Assembly (NCBI RefSeq): GCF_003044445.1
Contig: NZ_POWX01000014.1
Coordinates: 1 to 64,000, forward strand
Direction: 5' to 3'
Origin: Neisseria mucosa
GTDB taxonomy: Bacteria > Pseudomonadota > Gammaproteobacteria > Burkholderiales > Neisseriaceae
DNA length: 64,000 nt
The position numbers were made by a program, and so were the translations under genes. A model generated the notes under the pieces. That model saw only the letters and a list, made by a program, of their open reading frames with translations, searched no databases and was not told where the DNA came from. This document shows, in pieces, positions 19,526 to 27,733 of this stretch. The stretch's first letter is position 1, and the number at the start of each line of letters is the position of its first letter.

Positions 19526-20638
19526 TCAGGCGGGGCCCATGCCGTTGAACACATCTTTTTTCTTCAGCCCTGCCGCGAAGTCGAGCATACGCTGCAAAGG
19601 CAGTTTGGCGGCTTCGCCCAGCTTTCTGTCCAACAGGATTTCGTTGTGTCCGCTCGTCAGGGCGTATTTGATGCCGCCCAGCGAATTCATCGCCATCCAC
19701 GGGCAGAATGCGCAGCTTTTGCAGCTTCCGCCGTTGCCCGCCGTCGGTGCGGCGATAAATTCTTTATCGGGCGCCTGCTTTTGCATTTCGTGCAGGATGC
19801 CCAAGTCGGTCGCCACGATGAATTTTTTTTCGGGGCGCGATACGGCGGCTTTGAGTAGCTTGCTGGTCGAGCCGACCACGTCGCCCAGCTCGATGACGCT
19901 TTGCGGCGATTCAGGATGAACCAGCACCACCGCGTCGGGGTGCTTCGCCTTCAAGGCCGCCAGCTCCTGCCCTTTGAATTCGTTGTGGACGATGCACGAA
20001 CCCTGCCACAGCAGCATATCCGCGCCCGTTTCGCGGCGGATGTAGTCGCCGAGGTGGCGGTCGGGCCCCCAAATCAGCTTCTCGCCGCGCGATTTCAAAT
20101 ACGACACGATTTCCAACGCCACCGAAGACGTTACCACCCAGTCGGCACGCGCTTTCACGGCGGCGGAAGTGTTGGCGTACACCACCACCGTGCGGTCGGG
20201 GTGTTGGTCGCAAAACGCTGAAAACGCTTCTTCGGGACAACCCAAATCCAAAGAACATTCCGCCTCCAAATCAGGCATCAGCACCGTTTTTTCAGGGCAG
20301 AGGATTTTCGCGCTCTCGCCCATGAAGCGCACGCCCGCCACCACCAGCGTACCGGCCTCGTGTTCCGCGCCGAAGCGCGCCATCTCCAGCGAATCGCCCA
20401 CGCATCCGCCCGTCTCCAAAGCCAAATCCTGAATCAGCGGATCGACGTAATAATGCGCCACCAAGACCGCGTTTTTCTCCTTCAGCAAAGCCTTGATTTC
20501 GTCTTTCAGACGACCTGCCGTCTCGCGGTCGGGCGTGTCGGCAACCTTCGCCCACGCCTGACGGATTTGGCAGGCGGAAGTCGGCGTTTGGATGAGGGGC
20601 ATATCGTAGTCGAACGAGCGGCGGGCGGCGGTTTGCAT
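19526..20638 (-). CDS. nadA: Quinolinate synthase
   Basis: 370 residues. Condenses iminoaspartate with dihydroxyacetone phosphate to quinolinate using a 4Fe-4S cluster. Three cysteine sites are visible: GGCVGDSLEMA, GSCIVHNEF and the CKSCAFCPWMAMN segment; repeated triads typical of NadA (VAHYYVDP, VVYANTSAAVKA, VHPESP) are all present. Start codon at 20636-20638 with AAGGAAACATC before it. First gene of the nadA-nadB operon and divergent from the NadQ-like regulator; a palindromic operator sits on its promoter. Confidence 0.96.
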   Translation of the reverse strand: MQTAARRSFDYDMPLIQTPTSACQIRQAWAKVADTPDRETAGRLKDEIKALLKEKNAVLVAHYYVDPLIQDLALETGGCVGDSLEMARFGAEHEAGTLVVAGVRFMGESAKILCPEKTVLMPDLEAECSLDLGCPEEAFSAFCDQHPDRTVVVYANTSAAVKARADWVVTSSVALEIVSYLKSRGEKLIWGPDRHLGDYIRRETGADMLLWQGSCIVHNEFKGQELAALKAKHPDAVVLVHPESPQSVIELGDVVGSTSKLLKAAVSRPEKKFIVATDLGILHEMQKQAPDKEFIAAPTAGNGGSCKSCAFCPWMAMNSLGGIKYALTSGHNEILLDRKLGEAAKLPLQRMLDFAAGLKKKDVFNGMGPA

Positions 20639-20705
20639 GATGTTTCCTTGTAGCTGGTTTTTGAGGCGGCATGAAGGTTTGCCGTCTGTTTTTCAAACTG
20701 TTTTT

Positions 20706-20732
20706 ATATTATGCTCAACTTGAGTATAATAT
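20706..20732. promoter_or_regulatory. 27-bp palindromic operator in the nadA / regulator gap
   Basis: ATATTATGCTCAA-C-TTGAGTATAATAT pairs at all but one position. It fills the 17-base spacer of a nadA promoter on the minus strand (TTGCAT 20736-20731, CATAAT 20713-20708) and includes a plus-strand TATAAT at 20725-20730 that could serve the regulator gene. Position and symmetry fit a repressor of NAD synthesis, most simply the adjacent NadQ-like protein (inference). Confidence 0.75.
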
Positions 20733-20840
20733 GCAAGGTCGTCTGAAAACAGGTTTGAGATACCGCAAAACCGACCCGCTTCGTTCCGACAAACCGCTTT
20801 GGTTTACAATAAAGCCTTTCCCACCCACAGAAAGCCGAGC

Positions 20841-21779
20841 ATGGACGCCTACCCCGAAGCCGAAGCCCCGCCGCAAAGCATCGTCGAACTGGTTCCCGTA
20901 TTGATTGCTGTTACCGACGGCGGCCTGCGGGTATTGACCGTCGCCCAAGGCACGCTCCTGCCCAACGGCCCGCTCTCCCCCCTGCGCAATTCATTGCAGG
21001 CGGGCGTGAAGCTGTGGGTCGCCAAGCAGACTTCGCAGCCTATGGGCTATGTGGAACAGCTTTACACCTTTGTCGATACCCACCGCCGCAACGAACACGG
21101 CATGCCCGTCTTGTACGTCAGCTATTTGGGGCTGGTGCGCGAGGCAGCCGACAGCATCCTGCACCCGGATGCGAAATGGCAGGACTGCTACGGCTATTTC
21201 CCATGGGAAGACTTGCGCACCGATGGCGGGCAGCGCGACGCCGTCGTCAGCCGCCTGCGCATTTGGGCAAACTCGGCGGACACGGAGGAAGTGCGCCAAA
21301 AGCGGCTCAAGCGCATTCATTTGTGTTGGGGGGTCGAACCGGAAAACTGGTCGGAAGAATACGTTTTGCAACGCTATGAAATGCTGTATGAAAGCGGCCT
21401 GATAGCGGAAGCCGCCGAGCCGCAGGCAAACTTCGACTTCGCGCTCACGGGGCAGCCCATGCGCCACGACCACCGCCGCGTGTTGGCGACCGCCCTGTCC
21501 CGCCTGCGTGCCAAAATCAAATACCGCCCCGTGATTTTCGAACTGATGCCGCCCGAATTCACGCTGCTGCAACTGCAAAACAGCGTCGAAGCCATCAGCG
21601 GCAGATTGCTGCACAAGCAAAACTTCCGCCGCCAGATTCAGCAGCAAAACCTCATCGAGCCGTCGGATACCGGAGTATCGGGCAGCAAAGGCCGTCCCGC
21701 GCAGCTTTACCGCTTCCGCGACGACGTCCTGCCCGACAGGCTGATTTCGGACATCGGACTGCCGCTGGGCAGCCGTTAA
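20841..21779 (+). CDS. nadQ: NadQ-like transcriptional regulator of NAD synthesis (NUDIX-like plus winged helix)
   Basis: 312 residues from ATG 20841. The N-terminal half (about 15-160) is NUDIX-like (VELVPVLIAVTDGGLRVLTV, then VEQLYTFVDTHRR, VLYVSYLGLVR) but lacks a catalytic NUDIX box with its REXXEE motif, so it is a sensor rather than a hydrolase. The C-terminal part (about 235-305) is a winged-helix domain (FELMPPEFTLLQLQNSVEAI, then RPAQLYRFRDDVLPDR), the architecture of NrtR/NadQ regulators. It lies between divergent nadA and co-directional nadC, which argues for control of NAD genes. The exact family name is by architecture and context; NrtR is the alternative. Confidence 0.75.
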   Translation: MDAYPEAEAPPQSIVELVPVLIAVTDGGLRVLTVAQGTLLPNGPLSPLRNSLQAGVKLWVAKQTSQPMGYVEQLYTFVDTHRRNEHGMPVLYVSYLGLVREAADSILHPDAKWQDCYGYFPWEDLRTDGGQRDAVVSRLRIWANSADTEEVRQKRLKRIHLCWGVEPENWSEEYVLQRYEMLYESGLIAEAAEPQANFDFALTGQPMRHDHRRVLATALSRLRAKIKYRPVIFELMPPEFTLLQLQNSVEAISGRLLHKQNFRRQIQQQNLIEPSDTGVSGSKGRPAQLYRFRDDVLPDRLISDIGLPLGSR

Positions 21780-21854
21780 CCCGTTTTCAGACGACCTCAA
21801 ACGAAGTTTTGCCCCATCGGTGCAACATCAATCTTTTTCAACAAAGGAAACCCC

Positions 21855-22736
21855 ATGTCGTCTGAAAACACCCTCTTCCCCCTGCCCGACACCCTGTTGC
21901 GCCCCATGGTCGAACAAGCCCTGAGCGAAGACTTGGGCAGGCGCGGCGACATTACGTCCGCCGCCGTCATCGCCCCCGATAAAACCGCCAAACTCTTCCT
22001 CGTCAGCCGCGAAAACGGCGTCATCGCCGGCATGGACTTGGCACGTCTTGCCTTTCAGACGATGGATCCGTCCGTCCGCTTCCAAGCCGAAATCTACGAC
22101 GGGCAAGCCGTCCGCGCAGGTCAGACGCTGGCCGCCGTCGAAGGCAACGCCCGCGCCCTGCTCGCCGCCGAACGCACCGCGCTCAACTACCTCACACACT
22201 TAAGCGGCATCGCCACCGCCACCGCGCGTGCCGTTGCCGAAGTCGCCGAATACGGCACAGACATCGTGTGCAGCCGCAAAACCATCCCCCTGCTGCGCGT
22301 CCTGCAAAAATACGCCGTCAGGGCAGGCGGCGGCGTGAACCACCGCATGGGTTTGGACGATGCCGTGCTCATCAAAGACAACCACCTCGCCTATTGCGGC
22401 AGCATCGCCCAAGCCGTGCGACAGGCGAAGCAGGCAGTCGGACCGTTGACCTGCGTGGAAATCGAAGTGGACACGCTGGCACAACTGGACGAAGCCATCG
22501 CGGCGGGCGCGGAACGGATTTTGCTGGACAACATGGACGACGAAACTTTGAAAGAAGCGGCAAACCGCTGCCACACGCAAACCGCCCACCCCCACACCGT
22601 CTATTGCGAAGCATCGGGCGGCATCGGCTTCGACCGCCTGAAGCGCGTGGCACAAACCGGCGTAGACGGCATCGCCCTCGGCTATCTGACCCACAGCAGC
22701 CGCTCGTTGGACATAGGCTTGGATTTCGTGGCGTAA
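21855..22736 (+). CDS. nadC: Nicotinate-nucleotide pyrophosphorylase (carboxylating)
   Basis: 293 residues. Converts quinolinate and PRPP to nicotinate mononucleotide, closing the de novo branch started by NadB and NadA. Motifs: AERTALNYLTHLSGIAT, CSRKTIPLLRVLQKYAVRAG, GVNHRMGLDDAVLIKDNHL, and EASGGI near the C-terminus. AAAGGAAACCCC precedes the ATG. The start codon is fused to a DUS core: ATGTCGTCTGAAAAC encodes MSSEN. Probably co-transcribed with the regulator gene 75 bp upstream, ends at a strong 18-bp stem terminator. Confidence 0.96.
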   Translation: MSSENTLFPLPDTLLRPMVEQALSEDLGRRGDITSAAVIAPDKTAKLFLVSRENGVIAGMDLARLAFQTMDPSVRFQAEIYDGQAVRAGQTLAAVEGNARALLAAERTALNYLTHLSGIATATARAVAEVAEYGTDIVCSRKTIPLLRVLQKYAVRAGGGVNHRMGLDDAVLIKDNHLAYCGSIAQAVRQAKQAVGPLTCVEIEVDTLAQLDEAIAAGAERILLDNMDDETLKEAANRCHTQTAHPHTVYCEASGGIGFDRLKRVAQTGVDGIALGYLTHSSRSLDIGLDFVA

Positions 22737-22775
22737 ATTTTGCCGAAGACAGCGGCGCAGAAAGAAAACCATTCA

Positions 22776-22834
22776 AAAACGCCCGTTTCGTCATTCCCGC
22801 ACAGGCGGGGTAAAGATGACGAAACGGGCGTTTT
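22776..22834 (+). terminator. Strong hairpin terminator after nadC
   Basis: AAAACGCCCGTTTCGTCA and TGACGAAACGGGCGTTTT form a perfect 18-bp stem; the loop is a decayed dRS3 (ATTCCCGCACAGGCGGGGTA). The repeat appears to have been recruited as a terminator. Confidence 0.8.
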
Positions 22835-22845
22835 CTGGAGTGGAT

Positions 22846-22889
22846 TATAGTGGATTAAAATAAAAATGAGACAAGGCGGCAACGCCCTT
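22846..22889. repeat. Decayed Correia element remnant
   Basis: TATAGTGGATTAAAATAAAA followed by ACAAGGCGGCAACGCC retains one terminus and parts of the core of a Correia element; the right terminus is gone. Confidence 0.6.
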
Positions 22890-22943
22890 ATGGACTTTAG
22901 CTAAATTACTTTATTTTCGACACGCAACTTACCGCTTGTCGTC

Positions 22944-23041
22944 ATTCCCGCGCAGGCGAGAATCCATTTTTGAAATTCAGAAACCTTTTTTTAAACCAAG
23001 ATTTCTCAAGTTTTACAATGGATTCCCGCCTGCGCGGGAAT
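22944..23041. repeat. Pair of dRS3 elements enclosing an RS spacer
   Basis: ATTCCCGCGCAGGCGAGAAT at 22944-22963 (one mismatch) and perfect ATTCCCGCCTGCGCGGGAAT at 23022-23041 enclose 58 AT-rich bases. With the terminator and Correia remnant this accounts for most of the 417-base gap between nadC and mtgA; no gene is seen in it. Confidence 0.8.
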
Positions 23042-23114
23042 GACGGAAGAACGTATCGAAACTGGGAAGATAGGCGATATATGTGATATGGCAAACAGGG
23101 TTACAGTTGCACAA

Positions 23115-23154
23115 AGGTCGTCTGAAAACCCGTCGCATGGTTTTCAGACGACCT
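23115..23154 (-). terminator. DUS-pair terminator of mtgA
   Basis: AGGTCGTCTGAAAAC faces GTTTTCAGACGACCT and abuts the mtgA stop codon. Confidence 0.75.
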
Positions 23155-23855
23155 CAATCCATATCGCTTTCAGGCAGCTCCGCCGAACCCATGCGGCGCA
23201 GGATGATGTTGGTTTTGTTGCGCAGGCGTTTGCTTTTGGGGTTGTCGGCGTAAAACAGCGGCGCGGGGACGCGGGCGGCGAGTTTGGCGGCCTGCTGTTT
23301 GGTCAGGTTGGCGGCGGGTCGTTTGTAAAAATACTGGGACGCGGCTTCTGCGCCGAATACGCCGTAGTGCCATTCGATGGCGTTCAGATACAGCTCGAAA
23401 ATGCGGTCTTTGTCGGTAACGGCTTCCATCATCGCGGTAATCGCGGCTTCTTCGCCTTTGCGGACATAGCTGCGGCTTTCGTTCAAAAACAGGTTTTTGG
23501 CAAGCTGTTGGCTGATGGTTGAGCCGCCAGCTTTGACTTCGCCGCTTTGTTTGTTGCGTTTGATGGCGTATTGGATGCCGCCCCAGTCGAAGCCGCCGTG
23601 TTCGGCGAATTTGGCGTCTTCGGAGGCAATCAGGGCTTTTTTCAGGTTGACTGAAATGCGGTCGTAAGGCACCCAGCGGTAATCGAGTGCGACATCTTTG
23701 CCTTCGTTTTGAAACTGCCGCATCCGCATCGCCATGAAAGCGGTTTTGTTCGGCGCGACGGCGCGGTAAGTGATGATGTTGCCGTACACATAAGCGTTGA
23801 AAAAGATAAATGCGCCCAAAGGCAGGGCAATCAGCCATTTGATGATGCGGAACAT
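23154..23855 (-). CDS. mtgA: Monofunctional peptidoglycan glycosyltransferase
   Basis: 233 residues. GT51 enzyme that polymerises lipid II into glycan strands at the periplasmic face. An N-terminal membrane anchor (IKWLIALPLGAFIFFNAYVYG, shown in two parts: residues 4-24) is followed by the GT51 domain with catalytic Glu in ASEDAKFAEHGGFDW and the motifs GGSTISQQLAKNLFL, RKGEEA, and ELYLNAIEWHYGVFGAE. No transpeptidase domain follows, so it is the monofunctional form. Starts 1 base after the aroE stop (aroE-mtgA operon). Confidence 0.95.
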   Translation of the reverse strand: MFRIIKWLIALPLGAFIFFNAYVYGNIITYRAVAPNKTAFMAMRMRQFQNEGKDVALDYRWVPYDRISVNLKKALIASEDAKFAEHGGFDWGGIQYAIKRNKQSGEVKAGGSTISQQLAKNLFLNESRSYVRKGEEAAITAMMEAVTDKDRIFELYLNAIEWHYGVFGAEAASQYFYKRPAANLTKQQAAKLAARVPAPLFYADNPKSKRLRNKTNIILRRMGSAELPESDMD

Positions 23856-23856
23856 T

Positions 23857-24666
23857 TTATAACTCTCTCATATATTGGACGACGGGCAGGACATCGGGCG
23901 CAAAGCCGCGCCAAAGCCGGTAGGAAGCTGCCGCCTGTCCGACCAGCATGCCCAATCCGTCGGCGGTTTGTTTTGCGCCTGATTGGCGGGCGAACGCTAA
24001 AAACGGCTCTGCCGCTTCGCCGTAAACCATATCGTAAGCCAAAGTGCAATGTTCAAAGACTTTGGGCGATACGGCGGGAAGCTGTCCGCTTAAGCCGCCG
24101 GATGTGCCGTTGATGATGATGTCGAAGCCGCCTTCCAGTTCATCCAAAGGTATGGCTTCAATACCGAAATGCGCCGCCATTTCCGCCGCTTTGGTGTGGG
24201 TCCGGTTGGCGATAACGATGCGCGCGGGGCGGTATTCTTTCAATACGGGAATCACGCCGCGCACCGCGCCGCCCGCGCCGAGCAGCAAGACGGTTTTACC
24301 TGACAGTTCCACGCCCAGCCTCTTTGAAATATCGTCCGTCAGTCCGATTCCGTCGGTATTGTCGCCGCGTATTTTACCGTTTTCCAGCAAAATCAGCGTA
24401 TTGACCGCACCCGCTGCCAACGCGCGTTCGGAATGTTCGTCCGACAAGGCAAACGCTTCCTGCTTGAACGGTACGGTAACATTCGCCCCGCGCCCGCCGT
24501 CGGCAAAAAACGCTTCGACCGCCTGCGCGAAACCGCCGGTGTCGGCGCAAATGCGCTCATATTCGATTTCGACGCCTTCCTGCAAGGCAAACTGCCGATG
24601 GATTTGCGGCGATTTGCTGTGCGCGACGGGGTTGCCGAAAACGGCATAACGGGGAACAGTGTTCAT
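23857..24666 (-). CDS. aroE: Shikimate dehydrogenase
   Basis: 269 residues. NADPH-dependent reduction of 3-dehydroshikimate in the chorismate pathway. Shikimate-binding motif NPVAHSKSPQIHRQFA at 12-27, catalytic Lys in NVTVPFKQEA near 65, Asp in DNTDGIGL near 102, Rossmann loop GAGGAVRGVIPVL near 128 and ANRTHTKA, the Arg/Thr after Asn favouring NADPH. First gene of a two-gene unit with mtgA; divergent from glnA. Confidence 0.96.
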   Translation of the reverse strand: MNTVPRYAVFGNPVAHSKSPQIHRQFALQEGVEIEYERICADTGGFAQAVEAFFADGGRGANVTVPFKQEAFALSDEHSERALAAGAVNTLILLENGKIRGDNTDGIGLTDDISKRLGVELSGKTVLLLGAGGAVRGVIPVLKEYRPARIVIANRTHTKAAEMAAHFGIEAIPLDELEGGFDIIINGTSGGLSGQLPAVSPKVFEHCTLAYDMVYGEAAEPFLAFARQSGAKQTADGLGMLVGQAAASYRLWRGFAPDVLPVVQYMREL

Positions 24667-24777
24667 AAAAATCCTATCCGGCAGGACAAATGCAAAGACC
24701 GTCCATTATAACCGCCTTTGCCGCCTGATACCGCTGTTTTCCAATAATTTGGAATATGTATCAGATTGTTGACAATC

Positions 24778-24840
24778 AGGTCGTCTGAAACTATATTCCG
24801 CAAGTCAGAAATTTAACGGATTTGCGGTTTCAGACGACCT
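24778..24840 (+). terminator. DUS-pair hairpin in the aroE/glnA divergent gap
   Basis: AGGTCGTCTGAAAC and GTTTCAGACGACCT are extended inward by CCGCAA / TTGCGG, giving an unusually stable stem 70 bases before the glnA start. No gene ends here, so it is either a leader structure of glnA or an uptake signal only. Confidence 0.5.
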
Positions 24841-24910
24841 TCGGCGTGATAAAATGCAGCAGATTTTCCGCGAGATTCCGTATCCGTTACTTCCCATTTA
24901 GGAGCCGAAA

Positions 24911-26329
24911 ATGTCTATCAAAGACGCAGTAAAACTGATTGAAGAAAGCGAAGCCCGCTTCGTAGATTTGCGCTTTACCGATACCAAAGGCAAGCAGCAC
25001 CACTTCACCATCCCCGCCCGCATCGTCCTCGACGACCCTGAAGAGTGGTTTGAAAACGGTCAAGCGTTTGACGGCTCGTCCATCGGCGGCTGGAAAGGCA
25101 TTCAGGCATCCGATATGCAGTTGCGCCCCGACCCCGCGACTGCCTTCATCGACCCCTTCTACGACGACACCACCGTCGTCCTCACCTGCGACGTCATCGA
25201 CCCCGCCGACGGTCAAGGTTACGACCGCGACCCGCGCTCCATCGCCCGCCGCGCCGAAGCCTACCTCAAATCCACCGGCATCGGCGACACGGCATACTTC
25301 GGCCCCGAACCCGAATTCTTCGTCTTCGACGGCGTAGAGTTTGAAACCGATATGCACAAAACCCGTTACGAAATCACGTCCGAAAGCGGCGCATGGGCAA
25401 GCGGCCTGCACATGGACGGTCAAAACACCGGCCACCGCCCTACCGTCAAAGGCGGCTACGCCCCCGTCGCCCCGATTGACGCCGGACAAGACCTGCGTTC
25501 CGCCATGGTGAACATTTTGGAAGAACTCGGCATTGAAGTCGAAGTCCACCACGCCGAAGTCGGCACCGGCAGCCAAATGGAAATCGGCACGCGCTTCGCC
25601 ACCTTAGTCAAACGCGCCGACCAAACCCAAGACATGAAATACGTCATCCAAAACGTCGCCCACAACTTCGGCAAAACCGCCACCTTTATGCCCAAACCCA
25701 TCATGGGCGACAACGGCAGCGGCATGCACGTCCACCAATCCATCTGGAAAGACGGTCAAAACCTGTTCGCAGGCGACGGTTACGCCGGCTTGAGCGACAC
25801 CGCACTCTACTACATCGGCGGCATCATCAAACACGCCAAAGCCCTGAACGCGATTACCAATCCGTCCACCAACTCTTACAAACGCCTCGTACCGCACTTC
25901 GAAGCGCCGACCAAACTCGCCTACTCTGCCAAAAACCGTTCCGCGTCCATCCGCATCCCGTCCGTGAACAGCAGCAAGGCACGCCGCATCGAAGCGCGTT
26001 TCCCCGACCCGACCGCCAACCCATACTTGGCGTTCGCCGCCCTGCTGATGGCCGGTTTGGACGGCATTCAAAACAAAACTCATCCGGGCGACCCAGCCGA
26101 TAAAAACCTCTACGACCTGCCGCCGGAAGAAGACGCACTCGTCCCAACCGTCTGCGCCTCTTTGGAAGAAGCCCTCGCCGCCCTCAAAGCCGACCACGAA
26201 TTTCTGCTGCGCGGCGGCGTGTTCAGCAAAGACTGGATCGACAGCTACATCGCCTTCAAAGAGGAAGATGTCCGCCGCATCCGCATGGCGCCGCACCCGT
26301 TGGAATTTGAAATGTATTACAGCCTGTAA
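24911..26329 (+). CDS. glnA: Glutamine synthetase, type I
   Basis: 472 residues with TTTAGGAGCC before the ATG. Forms glutamine from glutamate, ammonia and ATP as a dodecamer. Visible motifs: beta-grasp with AFDGSSIGGWK (52-63), metal site GPEPEFFVFD, GTGSQMEIGTRF, ammonia/glutamate loop NPSTNSYKRLVP, and the adenylylation site Tyr in KNLYDLPPEE near 400, so activity can be set by GlnE as in other proteobacterial GSI-beta enzymes. Single gene ended by a DUS hairpin. Confidence 0.97.
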   Translation: MSIKDAVKLIEESEARFVDLRFTDTKGKQHHFTIPARIVLDDPEEWFENGQAFDGSSIGGWKGIQASDMQLRPDPATAFIDPFYDDTTVVLTCDVIDPADGQGYDRDPRSIARRAEAYLKSTGIGDTAYFGPEPEFFVFDGVEFETDMHKTRYEITSESGAWASGLHMDGQNTGHRPTVKGGYAPVAPIDAGQDLRSAMVNILEELGIEVEVHHAEVGTGSQMEIGTRFATLVKRADQTQDMKYVIQNVAHNFGKTATFMPKPIMGDNGSGMHVHQSIWKDGQNLFAGDGYAGLSDTALYYIGGIIKHAKALNAITNPSTNSYKRLVPHFEAPTKLAYSAKNRSASIRIPSVNSSKARRIEARFPDPTANPYLAFAALLMAGLDGIQNKTHPGDPADKNLYDLPPEEDALVPTVCASLEEALAALKADHEFLLRGGVFSKDWIDSYIAFKEEDVRRIRMAPHPLEFEMYYSL

Positions 26330-26354
26330 TCCGCATTTCCCACCAGGCTAAACG

Positions 26355-26403
26355 AAAGGTCGTCTGAAAACCTTGTTTCTAGGTTTTCAGACGACCTTTT
26401 TTT
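26355..26403 (+). terminator. DUS-pair terminator after glnA
   Basis: GAAAGGTCGTCTGAAAACC faces GGTTTTCAGACGACC followed by seven T residues. Confidence 0.8.
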
Positions 26404-26585
26404 GTTTATTGGAAATACGGCCTGCCTGCCAAAGCAAAAAGTAGTAAAATAACAGCAATCAAACGACACAAGCTCTGCCGATAATAAAAACTGTCGTCAT
26501 TCAAGCGCACACCTACCCTTCCCCGAAAAGCCGTCCTACCTTTCAGACGACCTTTCTTTTCAACCTCAAAACAAGGAGCGTTACA

Positions 26586-27650
26586 ATGAAAGCAGCACGT
26601 TTTTACGATAAAGGCGACATCCGCATCGAAGACATCCCCGAACCGACCGTCGCCCCCGGCACCGTCGGCATCAACGTCGCCTGGTGCGGCATCTGCGGTA
26701 CCGACCTGCACGAATTTATGGAAGGTCCGATTTTCATTCCGCCCTGCGGCCATCCGCACCCGATTTCCGGCGAGTCCGCACCCGTAACGATGGGACACGA
26801 GTTCTCCGGCGTGGTTTATGCCGTCGGCGAAGGCGTGGACGACCTCAAAGTCGGACAACACGTCGTGGTCGAACCCTACATCATCCGCGATGACGTACCG
26901 ACCGGCGAAGGCAGCAACTACCACCTCTCCAAAGACATGAACTTCATCGGCTTGGGCGGCTGCGGCGGCGGCCTTGCCGAAAAAATCGCCGTCAAACGCC
27001 GCTGGGTGCATCCGATTTCCGACAAAATCCCGTTAGACCAAGCCGCTTTGATTGAACCCCTGTCCGTCGGCCATCACGCCTACGTCCGCAGCGGAGCGAA
27101 AGCAGGCGACGTCGCATTGGTCGGTGGCGCAGGCCCGATCGGTTTGCTGCTTGCTGCCGTATTGAAAGCCAAAGGCATCAAAGTCATCATCACCGAATTG
27201 AGCAAGGCGCGCAAAGACAAAGCCCGCGAATCCAGCGTTGCTGACTACATCCTCGACCCGTCCGAAGTCGATGTCGTTGAAGAAGTGAAAAAACTGACCA
27301 ACGGCGAAGGTGTGGACGTCGCATTCGAATGCACCAGCGTCAACAAAGTGCTGGATACTTTGGTGGCCGCCTGCAAACCCGCCGCCAATTTGGTCATCGT
27401 CTCCATCTGGAGCCACCCCGCCACCATCAATGTCCACAGCGTCGTGATGAAAGAGCTGGACGTGCGCGGCACCATCGCCTACTGCAACGACCACGCCGAA
27501 ACCATCAAACTGGTGGAAGAAGGCAAAATCAACCTCGAACCTTTCATCACCCAGCGCATCAAGCTGGACGAGCTGGTTTCCGAAGGCTTCGAGCGTCTGA
27601 TTCACAACAACGAATCCGCCGTCAAAATCATCGTCAATCCCAACCTGTAA
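26586..27650 (+). CDS. Medium-chain alcohol dehydrogenase, 2,3-butanediol dehydrogenase-like
   Basis: 354 residues, AAGGAG before the ATG. Closest in pattern to (R,R)-butanediol / sorbitol dehydrogenases: WCGICGTDLHEF and GHEFSGVV give the catalytic zinc Cys and His-Glu, IEPLSVGHHA the second-shell Glu, and GGAGPIGLLLAAVLKAKG near 180 the Rossmann loop. Expected reaction is NAD-linked interconversion of acetoin and 2,3-butanediol or a related polyol. The usual four-Cys structural zinc lobe is absent: that segment reads VEPYIIRDDVPTGEGSNY. No acetoin genes adjoin it, so the substrate is uncertain. Confidence 0.8.
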   Translation: MKAARFYDKGDIRIEDIPEPTVAPGTVGINVAWCGICGTDLHEFMEGPIFIPPCGHPHPISGESAPVTMGHEFSGVVYAVGEGVDDLKVGQHVVVEPYIIRDDVPTGEGSNYHLSKDMNFIGLGGCGGGLAEKIAVKRRWVHPISDKIPLDQAALIEPLSVGHHAYVRSGAKAGDVALVGGAGPIGLLLAAVLKAKGIKVIITELSKARKDKARESSVADYILDPSEVDVVEEVKKLTNGEGVDVAFECTSVNKVLDTLVAACKPAANLVIVSIWSHPATINVHSVVMKELDVRGTIAYCNDHAETIKLVEEGKINLEPFITQRIKLDELVSEGFERLIHNNESAVKIIVNPNL

Positions 27651-27675
27651 ACGCCTGACGGATTGATAGAAACAC

Positions 27676-27722
27676 AAAGGTCGTCTGAAAACCTCAAACC
27701 GAGATTTTCAGACGACCTTTTT
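27676..27722. terminator. DUS-pair terminator between convergent genes
   Basis: AAAGGTCGTCTGAAAACCTC and GATTTTCAGACGACCTTTTT face each other between the dehydrogenase and the TonB-dependent receptor; T run on the plus strand. Confidence 0.8.
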
Positions 27723-27733
27723 ATCTGCCTGCT

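Noticed and set aside
26406..27011. 201-codon minus-strand frame overlapping the butanediol dehydrogenase start
   Set aside because: No recognisable domain, covers the antisense of a well-supported gene and ends in a DUS-rich gap.
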